Origin: Jackrogersella multiformis
Lineage: Eukaryota > Ascomycota > Sordariomycetes > Xylariales > Hypoxylaceae
Assembly (NCBI GenBank): GCA_902806575.1
Contig: CADCXD010000018.1
Coordinates: 2,232,001-2,296,000 of the forward strand
Reading direction: 5' to 3'
DNA: 64,000 nt
Of this stretch, positions 21,917 to 32,552 are shown piece after piece; the stretch's first letter is position 1; each line of letters starts with the position of its first letter. The position numbers were made by a program, and so were the translations under genes. The notes below the pieces were generated by a model. It ran no database searches. It was not told the DNA's origin and saw only the letters and a list, made by a program, of their open reading frames with translations.

Positions 21917-22650
21917 GGTTTGGTGCGTGCGTGTGTGTCTTGCTTGGGTGGAGTAGATTGATAGGTACCTCAGATAGGTAGGTAGGTAGCTACTCAAAGT
22001 ATAGTATGGGTTTAGGAGACTAGGTAGGATCTTAAGTGCTGGCCAAGAAGCTTCGTGGATATTGCAAGGTAAGTTCTCGTGACGTTTCGACCGTTAGACC
22101 TGGTGTATTTAAACGGCGGCGTTTGAAGAAAGGGCGCTTCCCGCACCGGAGGTCCGTTACGTGACACAGCATGATTAACCCCACCCTTCCAATTGGCCGA
22201 CTCCTCTGAGGCAATTGCGGTCGGGCCCGAGGAGGTTGAAGTGTCAGATCTGCTTTGCGTCTTACCGCATGTAGCTAATCTGATTCTGTTGTCTATCAAA
22301 GCCCTAGTTGCCCGAAAGGATCCCCGGCGTCGATATGATGTGAGATTTGACGTCCGGGACTCACTACTGTAACTACGGAGAGCGGGAATTTTTTTACGGG
22401 TTTACAAAATGATACGTCGTTTGAGGCATTATAAGATCGATAACTAGTAGGCGGAGTCATTAGTAGCTTGGCCACGAGTATTATCTACCTGGGTATTCAT
22501 AAGAAAAATGCAATTCTGGAAGGGTGCTATATTTACATTCTACCTGATTTGTTTGACTCGGACGAAACCCGGTACTTCGAATTCCGCGCCGGGTTGACTA
22601 TACCGATTCCGAGCCTTGCCAGATGCCCCTAAACCATTACGAATCATGAT
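21917..22650. other. Intergenic
   Basis: Upstream of the alpha-beta barrel gene and downstream of the F-box gene. Includes a run of GGTAGGTAG at 21975-21992 and a TTTAAATA element (minus strand, near 22100) that could serve as a TATA-like box. No coding region supported. Confidence 0.5.
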
Positions 22651-23976
22651 TCAGAGTTCGTCCAGCCAATCCAGCAAGGGATTCACATAATCGGTAGCGA
22701 GCAGTGGGCCTAGCGTAACCCCGTTTTCCTTAGCTAGCGGATACAGATCTGCAGGGTCCTGCATATACTCCATGTAGTACATCAACACGTACTTGAGCCG
22801 AGGCAGCACATTCTGCTTCTCGGTGATCAAGAACCGGATCAGTTGGTAGTCTCGCGGCATGAGCGTCAGCTCGAGGGTATAGCCTGGTGGAGGATATCCT
22901 GGGAACACAACTCCTCGTTCGTTCATAACTCTGATGGAGCGGGGCACGATATTCTCTAGAAGCAGCATCTTGAGATTGGGGGGAAATCTTGTACGGATGA
23001 GATCCGGGAGCACCACGTCGTCCATATAGGCACTGCCGAGAAGATAGACCGGGGGGGCTCGGAGAAAATGGAGATTGGGGAACTGGGTGAAGTCCATGCC
23101 TTGGTCCTCGACGGGGATCTTCCAGCGCCACGTGAGGTCCAATATCCGCAAGCTTTCCTGAGCTGGGGCCAATACGGCGGGATAAAGCTTCTCCGAGAAT
23201 GGCAGTTGATCGTTATGGCCAATTAAGAGGTTCTGCAGTTTGGTTGCTGGGGACACGAGCCGGCCTAGCGCGTCTTGATTATACCAACATAACTCGGTGA
23301 AGAGCACCCTTAAGTCGGAATGCTGGAAGTAATCCGCGTCCAACTGGCTAAACGCGGTGAAGTCGATGTAAGAAATCCGTATACGACGGAGCTTCTTGTG
23401 GCGGAATAAAATGGCGTCATCCTCTTCAAGTATGACAGGAGACCAATTCTCCCGCTCAATGGAGAAAGTCACTGTAGCTTGTTAGCAGCTAGGTATGTAT
23501 ATTATAGGCCATCGCCTATCAGGGAAAGAAAGAAAAAACTTACAATTCGTTAAGTTGGGTTGTTCCTTAACGAGCTGATTTAGAGATTGTCTCTTCTCGT
23601 CGTCGATCTTCGGGATATCCCCATCGTGTTGCATGATGATGCTCTCAAGGTTTGAAAACCCGATGGCCATGAGCTGTCGGTAGGCGACTGGATTGAACTC
23701 ATCCAGAACGAGAAAGCGTATAAAGCCGACGACGTGGGGTCGTCTAAGCAGGAAGTCGACCAGACCAGCCGTGTCATTATGGGTGCCGGCTTTGGTGAAC
23801 ACTTTGTTGTATAACAAAGGTTCTACGATATTTCGGGCTCGGCGACTCGTCTGTAGGAACGAGGCCTGATCACCAAGGTCAACATATCGAAGTATCCACC
23901 ATTGGATTTCGGTAGGCAGACGGGTTAAATGATCATGACAATCAATTGAGGCCATGTTGAAATTCATGGGGGCCAT
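22651..23976 (-). CDS. F-box-like protein
   Basis: Exon 1 is 23976-23544 and exon 2 is 23471-22651, with a 72-bp intron (GTAAGT...CTACAG); 417 residues. The N-terminus (DHLTRLPTEIQWWILRYVDLGD split across an LP-x-E-I-x-x-x-I-L pattern, then FLQTSRRARNIVEPLLY) matches the F-box consensus that binds Skp1 in SCF ubiquitin ligases. The rest shows loose leucine-rich spacing (LESIIM, LRVLF, LQNLLIG, LRILDLTWRW, LHFLRAPP, LKMLLLENI), typical of the poorly conserved substrate-recognition parts of fungal F-box proteins. The target is unknown. An upstream ATG at 23983 is out of frame. Confidence 0.8.
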
Positions 23977-24880
23977 GGATCATGAAAAATACGAATGCAT
24001 GAGAAATAGTTCAGTCCTTGGGCTGTAGTGGTTTGAAGGTTGAATTTAAATGTTGGATTTAAAGGTTCCAAGGTTAGAATTAAAGGTTAGTCGCGTTGGC
24101 CCCGCAGAACCGTACTAAGTAAGCGTACTAAGCGCACATGCCATATTATGCACAACCCGGGGTAAGGAACATGTGCTCCGTGCAGAGGATATCTAGATAA
24201 GCATAACTACATGGTACCTAACAGTCAGAGACAAGGTTCTAAGGTTCCATGAAAGTCATTACCTAGGTACCTACACTAGGTACTTATCGGGATCTACCGA
24301 CGGAATTACATAAGTCGGCCGCAATTCGACATCTCATGATAACAGATATCAACACCAAAGGCCAGCTCTAACTAACAACATGCCATCCATGAGTGTCATA
24401 TAATCAGCCTCTAAATCGGTATTGTGGGCCGGTATGAGAATGAGAACGAGCGGGAGTAAAGGAGTTCGCCTAGGTAGTTTGATAGTACCTAGGTAGCCTA
24501 AGGGTTTTCAATGCACGAGCCTCAATGACGTCACATATCGACGACAGTTGTTACATAGTAATAACCGTGACACAGTAGGGGCTAGTATTAGTGTAGACAG
24601 CCAACATTTTTCCTTACCGACGCGGAGACATGATCTCGACTCATGGTAGCACAACAGATCAATTGTTGCGGCACGCCAAGTCGAAGAGACACCTGTTACC
24701 ACTCGAAACACTGGAAGAATCTACTTCGAACGGCAACAAGGACAATTTGAAGCTTCGCTTTTTTTTTTTTTTGGATATACTACAAAGTATACTTTTCTAA
24801 TACACAGGTAGCCGTGCTACTCAAAACGCTTCTTCGACAAATAGTAATCGATGGTACAAGTCGCTAGACTTCATGCTAGT
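23977..24880. other. Intergenic
   Basis: Contains AAGGTT-type short repeats near 24040-24090, TACCTAGGTACC motifs at 24262-24290 and 24470-24495, and a T15 run at 24760. No coding segment supported. Confidence 0.5.
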
Positions 24881-27157
24881 TCAAGTTGGTTGTGTAGCTT
24901 CAGGCTCCTTTTCAGGCTCGGCAGATTTTTTCTGGGCTCTGGGTTTCTTCTTACGCTTGCTGCTTCCAGTGCCAGGTCCGATCGGTGCTTCGCGGATCCA
25001 TCTTGCAACGGCTTCCGCGCGCTCGGTAAGGATAGGATACTCCCTGCCATCATCTACGGCCCATCGTTTCGGGCCCGCGTTGGGGCTCGAGACACCGCCG
25101 TTGAAGGCACTCGCGTGGTCTGCTTCCGCCCTACGCTGGCGGGCAAGGATGGCAGCTTTAAAGCTAGCTTCGTCGTTAACACGCTCGTCCTCGAGAGCCT
25201 CGATGATGGCCTGCTGTCGCATTCGCTCTTTCCTTTGCTCCTCCGTCTCGACAGAGCTTGGGCCGCCAGTGATGGACAGAGCATTGACACTAGCAGTCGC
25301 GGCAGATACCCCTGATGCTGACATGGGGCTAGGTAGCGGGGCCGGGGCGCAGAGGGCCTCCCAGCTTGAAGAGAGTTCGATCCAGTTCTCCGCCCTACGA
25401 AGAACCTCGATCCAATCTGCTCGGGCTGGTGACCTGCTCGCCTGGAAGATTGGGTAGCCGTCGGCAAGACGGGCAAGACGAGAAACCATGTGCGCGTGGC
25501 GCTGCAACTCTTTGGCCGACGTCTGGATAAGAGTGTGGCATAATAAGAGAGAATGCAACGCATCAGTCAGTAACGGGTGGTAGGTGACGACTTCGGTACT
25601 TGTCTGAATCGACTCCGCAGCAGCAGAGCCTGGCGACACGAGATCTGTCGAGGGATAAGGCGGTAGGTCTGCCGGGGGTGTAGCTGAGAAGAGAGATGCT
25701 AGCTCATACACCTTGTGGCCCGCCGACGTGCTCGTAGGACTACCTGGATCTTGGGATACATGGCGAGATTGGCCATAGTATTTCTTGCTTCGGTGGGTTG
25801 CCTGATTTACTTGACGACTAAAGTCATCCGATACTTCGATAGGTAGGTTAGGCGAGTAGTGAAAATGCTTGAAATATTCCATGTAGTCTCTCAGTGCGCG
25901 CTTTGCATAAACTCGCACTGTCTTGCGCATTTCGAGCTGTTTCTTAGATGGACCCTTGTCTTCTAAATCTCCATCGGTCTCTTGGGGGGCTACGTCGCCA
26001 TTAGCGGTGCCATTTCTAGAGCCGTTCGCGCCGTTCTGGGAGTTTCCATTCGGTTCATTACACGGATCAGAGAGCGCAAGTGGCACATAGTCACAAGCTA
26101 GAGTAAGGTAGCAGCCGGCGCGTTGAAACAGAAGCTGTACTTCTGTACTACTTGGCTGGTTCGGTTCATCGAGAGGGGGTTGGTCTCGTCGCCGTCGGGT
26201 TTTCTGCTCCAGTTGCATCGTCTCATCCGCTGCGGGCTTGTTGTGTCGTGGCTGTTGAAGACGGTACACGCCGAGAGCTGATGTGAGGTCTTGGACGGCA
26301 CCCTCGAAGTCCTCCTTGAACATTCGAACGATGGCGCGAGTCCTTAGGGGCTCACAATCAGAAGGCCGCTGTCCAATTATGAGATCCAACGCGCGGAAGT
26401 CAGTACATTCGGCCAGCTGCCTAGACGGGATCTTTTCGTGAAAGAAATGAACGTAATTGGCATCGGCGTCGTTGGGTGATCTCTGTAAGACAAGCCCGGC
26501 GACATTCTCCAAAGTGGAAGTAGATTGCATTGTAGCAACGCTCGAGGCTATCTCGTCGAGATGGTATGCGCGCGACAGCTTCTGGGTGGCCTGCTCTCGC
26601 ATTCGAAATCTCCTTTCAGGACTAAGTTTTGCGCCGGCATTGTTCCCGAAACCGAGTCCCAGTGCTTGCATATGATGCGCAGCTCCGCCTGCCAACGAGT
26701 TTGACAAGGCTGACGACGCGACACCGTTCGCTGCTCGTACAGCCAGATCGGTAGCACCGTCGACAAGCTGCCTTATCTTCACCAAGTCGTAGAATACGGC
26801 CGGGTCGACAGGTCGCGGTAAGGGCATGTAGTAGTTGGCATTGGCAAGAGTGACGAGAACTTCGAGTGGTAGCTGTAGCCACGGGCCATGAAAGGAAGAT
26901 ATATAACGCCAATGCCTATTATAATGAGCTATAAGTTCTACATAAACTAAAGCAGCTGAAAATCAAAACACTGACTTATTACGACAAATTACAAGCGCAG
27001 AAGAAGACGGCGATGATTGAGGAACAGGAGAGGAAGTCTTCTTCTTATTTGCTATCGAGGGCGCTGCCGAGGGTGCTGTCGAGGATTCTGCTGCTGCAGC
27101 ATGTGGCTCCAACGTAGGAGATTCGCCCACTGCGGGCTTCTTGTTCTTTTTGCCCAT
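24881..27157 (-). CDS. Large fungal protein of unknown function, possibly TPR-like helical
   Basis: Exon 1 is 27157-26976 and exon 2 is 26915-24881, with a 60-bp intron in phase; 738 residues. Not recognised with certainty. It starts with a Lys-rich MGKKNKKP, then an Ala/Ser/Pro-rich low-complexity stretch. Exon 2 opens with HWRYISSFHGPWLQLPLEVL, which reads as a globular conserved block. The body is helical (residues of the type AHHMQALGLGF, RAIVMFKEDFEGAVQDLTSALGVY, QLLFQRAGCYLTLA), suggesting tetratricopeptide-like repeats. Later segments include YAKRALRDYMEYFKHFHYSPN and LHSLLLCHTLIQTSAKELQRHAHM. The C-terminus is Lys-rich (SSKRKKKPRAQKKS) and could be a nuclear or nucleolar signal. No enzymatic motif seen. 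A mediating or scaffold role is a guess. Confidence 0.75.
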
Positions 27158-27746
27158 CGCGCATTGGTGGTAGATATTACTCGTAAATGACGAGGGATAG
27201 GTAAGGTATCTTGGTAGATGTGATTTATTACCCCAATGTTGTCGCAATCGCGAGAGACTGGATAGAGAACGAATCACTATGACAATATATCGTCACGATC
27301 TGCGAAATACCGACGAGGGTTGTGATTTGATTTCAAATTAGAAATTATGTACTTATGAAGTCGTATAGAAAACCTCAATTGCGTCGGTGTCTCGGTGTGG
27401 CGATTATTCTCTTATCGCTACACTAGAGCTGTACCTACCAGGCACCTAGGTATTACTTCCCCTCTATCAGCACGTGATAACCATTCTCTTCAGTCCTTTC
27501 CTTCCCTCACCAACCCCCCTATCGCCCTATTATCTACCTACCTGCTAGGTAATTTCTATTTCAAGGTTCTTTGTAATTGTAATTAGGTAAGCATTGGCAT
27601 TAGGTAATTTGGGTAGGTAGGAGTTGTGGATCCTTCACTTATAAATTAGGTACCTAAGAAGCTGCTAAGGTAGGTACCTAACCTAGGTAGATTATCGAAT
27701 ATGAAGTTGACATACCAAAGGTCTAGAACCTATTCTTTGGCATCAC
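27158..27746. other. Intergenic
   Basis: Upstream of the unknown large gene and downstream of the amidohydrolase. TACCTA/TAGGTA motifs are dense at 27425-27450, 27533-27555 and 27648-27692. No gene. Confidence 0.55.
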
Positions 27747-29219
27747 CTAACTCTCTTTAATATCCCTTTTCCACTCCTTCTTCACTTCTGCTAGGAGACC
27801 ATCTTGCGTCAACACATCCACGGCTGTGCCAGCCAGAGCCTTCCCTACCCGCAGGCATCTCTCAAATGCAACCCTCGTTCCGGCTGTCTTCGCAAATTCC
27901 GGACTATGAGGTCCGTTCCCTCCTGGTCCCGGTGGAATCGCGAAACCCACGTTTAAGCTAGGCATAGCGTAGCTTATATCGCCTTGGTCTGTACTGGCCA
28001 TCGTTCGGCCTTGGATCTCATCTAGCTCATCGTTTTCTGGGATGGGTTGAGAAGGGGAGAGTGCATTGAAATACTTTCGATAGGAAGCACCTAGCATTCG
28101 ATTGGGAACGTGGTCGGCATAAGACTGCACCGGAGTCATCTTAAGCGTTGCGCCTGTTGCTGTCGCTCCAGCTTCAAAGCAGGCGTCGACTTTCTTCTTT
28201 AATTCCTTCACCCTGCTCTGAGTGTTTGCGCGGGCCACGAAATTGCCAGCCGTATATGCGTGAATCACATTCGGCCGAACTCCACCATCTGCGATATTTC
28301 CTTGGATAACATCACCCGGCATCGTTTGTTGGCGGAGAACAGATAATGAATTATAGGCGGTGATCAACGCATCAAGTGCATTGATACCCAACCAAGGACT
28401 CGCCGCTGCATCTGCAAAACCTGGAGTGAGCATCCTGTTCCTGAGTAAGAAGGCATCAAGTGTCACTTACGAGCCTCATGTCCGAAATATTCAACTTTGA
28501 ATGCTGTATACGCAGACGTCCGCATAATAGACGAGTCCTTCGTGATACCAGGATGAGATATCAAGTTGACATCGACATTGTGATCCCGATAAGCCCCTGC
28601 TTCCAAGAGCTTGATTTTGCCGCCCCCGCCTATAGTAAGTTAGAACACCTTCGTCACATGAAGCAATCCCGAGCAAAAAACATTGATCATGTATGCATAG
28701 TCTTACCTTCTTCAGCAGGAGTTCCAAATATGACAATTTTCCCTGGCAACTCGTGCTCTTCCATTATCTTAGCTGTCGCAAGCCCACCGGCTACAGATGC
28801 GGTAGCAATGAGGTTGTGGCCACATGCATGTCCAATGCCATCTAGTGCATCTACACACTCCTATTAGACTATGTCGTCCACGGATTCACACATGACGCAC
28901 CCATTTCCACGTTGAATGAAACAACTGGACCTTTCTTCCCACTGTCAAACACAGCAACCCACGCGGTAGCCAGCCCATAGGCCGATGGTGTGACTTTCCA
29001 TCCCGGCCTGCTGGCCATAAACTTTGTTAAGGTTTCATGAGCAATAAACTCCTCGTAGCCGAGCTCCGGATTGTCATGTATTTTCTTGTTGACGGGCCAT
29101 AGATCATCTGCGATGCTGTCGATAAATTCACTAATCTCGCCAAGATAGCCGGGCTTGGATTGTGCGATGTCGGCATCTTCGTATGTAACGAAGACGAAGT
29201 CGTCAATTTGTCTATCCAT
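27747..29219 (-). CDS. M20-family amidohydrolase/peptidase (PM20D2-like)
   Basis: Exons 29219-28901, 28850-28707, 28629-28471 and 28411-27747 join in phase to 428 residues. The segments NPELGYEEF, VEMDALDGIGHACGHNLI (metal-binding D and H-x-C-G-H), GTPAEEGGGGKIKLLEAGAY (catalytic/metal E-E), HPG and HAAASPWLGINALDA are diagnostic of the M20D aminoacylase/amidohydrolase group, with two zinc ions in a co-catalytic site. Such enzymes cleave N-acyl amino acids, dipeptides or similar amides in the cytosol. No signal peptide. Its start lies 566 bp from the divergent ACS-family transporter, so uptake followed by hydrolysis of a shared substrate is plausible. Intron donors and acceptors are near consensus. 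Confidence 0.92.
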
Positions 29220-29785
29220 ACCTCACGATAGAACAATTATTGGGCCTCGCGGTGCTGGTATCGATCCATCGTCGGACACACAAAAGTTCAGCAGGAAAGA
29301 AGGAGGTTGTTAAAAGGAAGTGATTGCGTAAATATTGATAACCTTGGAACTTTAAAGGCTTCCAAGGAGGTTGAAGTTCCAATTAGCCGGTACCAGGTAC
29401 CAAGGTAGGTGGTATCTACTAGGTACATGTAGGTAATTGACCACGATGTAACTTATCTACCCCACACGTTGAGTATCCAGCCTAGGTATCGTCGGTAACA
29501 TAATTTCCCCTTTAGGAAATAACTACGGTTTCGAAGCAATCACTCCCAATGAGACGATAAGTTTATACCTTATATGTTAGAGCTGAAGTACCTAAGAGGT
29601 AGGTGCTAATCACTTTAAGTAAGGGCTCGGGTTTCTCCTATCATTGGTGTTTGTTATTGATAACAGTCTCTCATAGCTGCTTACCTAGGTAGTATAAGGA
29701 TGGCTGGTTTCTATTGATTCATCGGTTCGCCAATTCAGTTGCACGACTATCCTGCAGAAAATATAACAATTCGAGAAAGATCAAG
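29220..29785. promoter_or_regulatory. Bidirectional promoter with GATA-factor motifs
   Basis: A 566-bp divergent region between the amidohydrolase and the transporter. HGATAR motifs are visible at 29336-29341 (TGATAA), 29453-29458 (AGATAA on the minus strand) and 29658-29663 (TGATAA), and a CCAAT box (minus strand) at 29643-29647. HGATAR is the known binding site of AreA/NIT2-type nitrogen regulators; control by nitrogen state is inferred. TACCTAGGTA-type motifs also occur at 29390-29440 and 29680-29695. Confidence 0.5.
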
Positions 29786-31662
29786 ATGGCTTCGGAAAAA
29801 CTAGAAAGCCAGAAGATCATCGCTGCCACTTCGATAATCAGTGACACCAAAGCAGCAGGACCAGAACCAGACATTAAGGATGAAACTGGATCTCTGGCCG
29901 CAAGAGCATTAGCAAACGGCGCTGTAGATGATGAGCGCTCTCGTAAAGTTCGACAAGAAATCGACATGCGAATCTTACCGCTTCTATGTATAACCTATGC
30001 TCTACAGTTCATGGATAAGACGTCGTTGGGCTATTCCTCAATTTACGGCATCATTCCCGATAATAAACTCCAAGGCCAGGATTACTCATGGGCCAGCTCC
30101 ATCTTCTATTTCGGTAAGAGCCTACCAAGAGTCTAAACTACCACTGATGCGTACCTATGTTAATGGACCCAGGCTATCTCGTCGCCGAATATCCCGGCAT
30201 CGCAATCATGCAGAAGTTCCGGATAGCTAAATTCCTTGGAGTCAACATAGCTCTGTGGGGCGCAATCCTAATGACAACGGCAGCATGCTCTTCTTTCGCT
30301 GGCCTTGCTACCGTACGCTTCATCTTGGGTATGGTCGAAGCGACGGTTTCACCTGGATTCGTAGCTATCACGGGGATATGGTGGACAAGACAGGAGCAAG
30401 CTAGTCGATCGGCCTTATGGATCTCGTTTCTAGGAGTTGGTAGCTTCGTCGGAACCTTAGTGGCTTATGGCCTCGGTCATATTCACGTCACTCTGGCTAG
30501 TTGGTACGATAACCAATATATTTCTAAAAGTCTCTACATATGTGCTGCTAAGAGGGCCTTCTTGGTCTTGTAGCAAGGAGGACACTTGTGTTAGCATGGT
30601 TTTTGATGCTAACAACACTCTAGGAAGTGGATTTTCATAGTGCTGGGAGCTTTCACATTCGTATGGGGTGCGATATTCACAGTTTATATGCCAGACAGTC
30701 CGGCAAACGTCAAATGGCTCGACGAGGATGAGAAAGTCATCGCTGTTCAGCGAGTAATCGACAACAAAACCGGCACAAGGTCCCGCCAGTTCGTTAAGTC
30801 CCAGGTCCTAGAGGCAGTCACCGACCCTAAGATTATTATCTTAGGCCTTATATCCTTCGTTAACGCTATCGCATCTGGTGGCTTGAGCTTCGGGTCCTTG
30901 ATCATCCAAGGTTTTGGTTTCGATCCACTCAAAACTACCCTATTAAACCTGCCCCTATCTTCAGTCCAAGTTGTAGCACAACTCGGCTCAGGACTTCTGT
31001 TTGCTCGCATTGCCAACTCCCGCCTGCACATTGGGTCTTTAGCTATGATTCCCCCAGTGTGTATTCCCTGCACCAGGATAGGAAACATAAACTAACCCCT
31101 ATTTAAGATCATAGGTACACTATTAATCAACCAACTCCAGCTGACTAATAGATGGGGCCGGCTTGCCGGGGTTTGGTTGTTGGTAAGTAATGACCACCCT
31201 GAGGCATAAATCTAGGTTAACATATAAAATATAGGGCTCTTATCCCGTAGGGTTCATGGTAATCCTCGGTCTACTCTCAACCAACATCGCGGGCAGCACC
31301 AAGAAGTCCGTAGCCTCAGGCTGGGTTTTTGTCTGCTACTGCATCGGGCAGATCTCGGGGCCACAGTTCTTTAAAAGCACAGAGGCACCCGCATACTACA
31401 GCGGCATCGTGGCTATGCTCTGCGGTTTCATCATAAATCTCGTCCTGAACCAAGTATTGCGCGTCCTTTACGTCCTGGAGAACAAGAAACGAGAAAGGGC
31501 ACTGGAAGGCAAGTCAGAGGAGGAGCTCGATACGATGAAGAAGGAGAGCGACCTTCAGGGCTTCGAGGATGTTACTGATAAGAATAACGTGAGTTTCCTC
31601 CGGGTTAATAGTGATGCTATGGATCTAACATTAAGCAGGCTATGTTCCGTTACGCTTTATAA
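29786..31662 (+). CDS. MFS transporter, anion:cation symporter (ACS, Dal5-like) family
   Basis: Exons 29786-30113, 30173-30503, 30624-31056, 31108-31182, 31235-31588 and 31639-31662 join in phase to 514 residues. The ATG at 29786 (AAGATGG) follows a purine-rich leader. Family features: the cytosolic N-terminus ending KVRQEIDMRILPLLCITYALQFMDKTSLGYSS (TM1, with the ACS D-K-x-x-L-G-Y), SWASSIFYFGYLVAEYP, RFILGMVEA.. in TM4, GIWWTRQEQASRSALW, the mid-loop FMPDSP-like VYMPDSPANVKWL, and the typical end GFEDVTDKNN..FRYAL. The ACS/allantoate permease family carries organic anions, vitamins and nitrogenous compounds such as allantoate, ureidosuccinate and dipeptides, usually with protons. The last coding exon is only 24 bp. 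It pairs divergently with the M20 amidohydrolase. Confidence 0.92.
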
Positions 31663-32552
31663 CCATCTATAAAACTGAGAGAGCACGGATAGAGCTCACG
31701 CCAGCTTTCTTCAAAACTAAAGCTAAGTAGGAAGTAGTATTTCTTCTTCTTTAGCTGCGTTGAGCTATATTATCTTAAACCCTATCTCTTTCGTGCTCGC
31801 GTGCTAGTGCAAACCAGCGCTATTATTTTCTACATTCGTATGATATGTGTCCGTGACATTAAGCATATACCCGCCCTTCTCTTTACCTCATAGCTAAAGC
31901 CCGTATATCTAAATCAAGGGTCGTCTACCCACCAATTAGGTGCCACATGAAAATCTCATGGAAATGAGTAAGTTACTAGTTGCGGATGATTACATGGAAG
32001 CTTGGATATCATATCTCTATATTATGAAGATGATAGTCCGTCAGCACCATCCAATGATCTCGCAATGCCCCAGCCGATAATGTTAGCTAGTTGAATACTA
32101 TTCATTCTTGTAATCAGCACAAGACGTTGGTTAATAGCAGCATGTCATTAAAAGCCCCCAATATCGACCTATTTGAAGCTTAGTAGAACGACAGATTAGT
32201 ATTTAGTTGGAAGATCCATATCATACCTGAACATTGAGAAGGGCCGGGCCGCCACCCAATGGAATATCAATACAGGCACCAAGTCAGCAATGAACAAAAC
32301 TAATAACTTAACGAGACGAACACGAAAAATTCAAAAATGTAACATTCATCCCATTCGAAACAGGCAGTTAGCCGTCCAATTGTATCCCAAAACGCCCAGA
32401 AATTGGTATCTACCAGCTAGCATTCCCAATATAGACCTTCCCGAGATAGTATAAAAGCTTTGAGATGACCTCCCTGACCTGTATGAAGCGATAGATAATG
32501 CAGGAAAGATGCCTCCCGGGCATAGATAGCCCTTAGTATAGCCCCTATTATT
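31663..32552. other. Convergent intergenic region
   Basis: Between the transporter (+) and the Zn2Cys6 gene (-). Ordinary composition; no ORF, RNA gene or strong repeat was recognised. Confidence 0.5.

Noticed and set aside
21239..21961. 240-codon antisense frame over the alpha-beta barrel gene
   Set aside because: An artefact of very GC-rich third positions on the other strand; repetitive Val/Gly/Ala composition and no motif.
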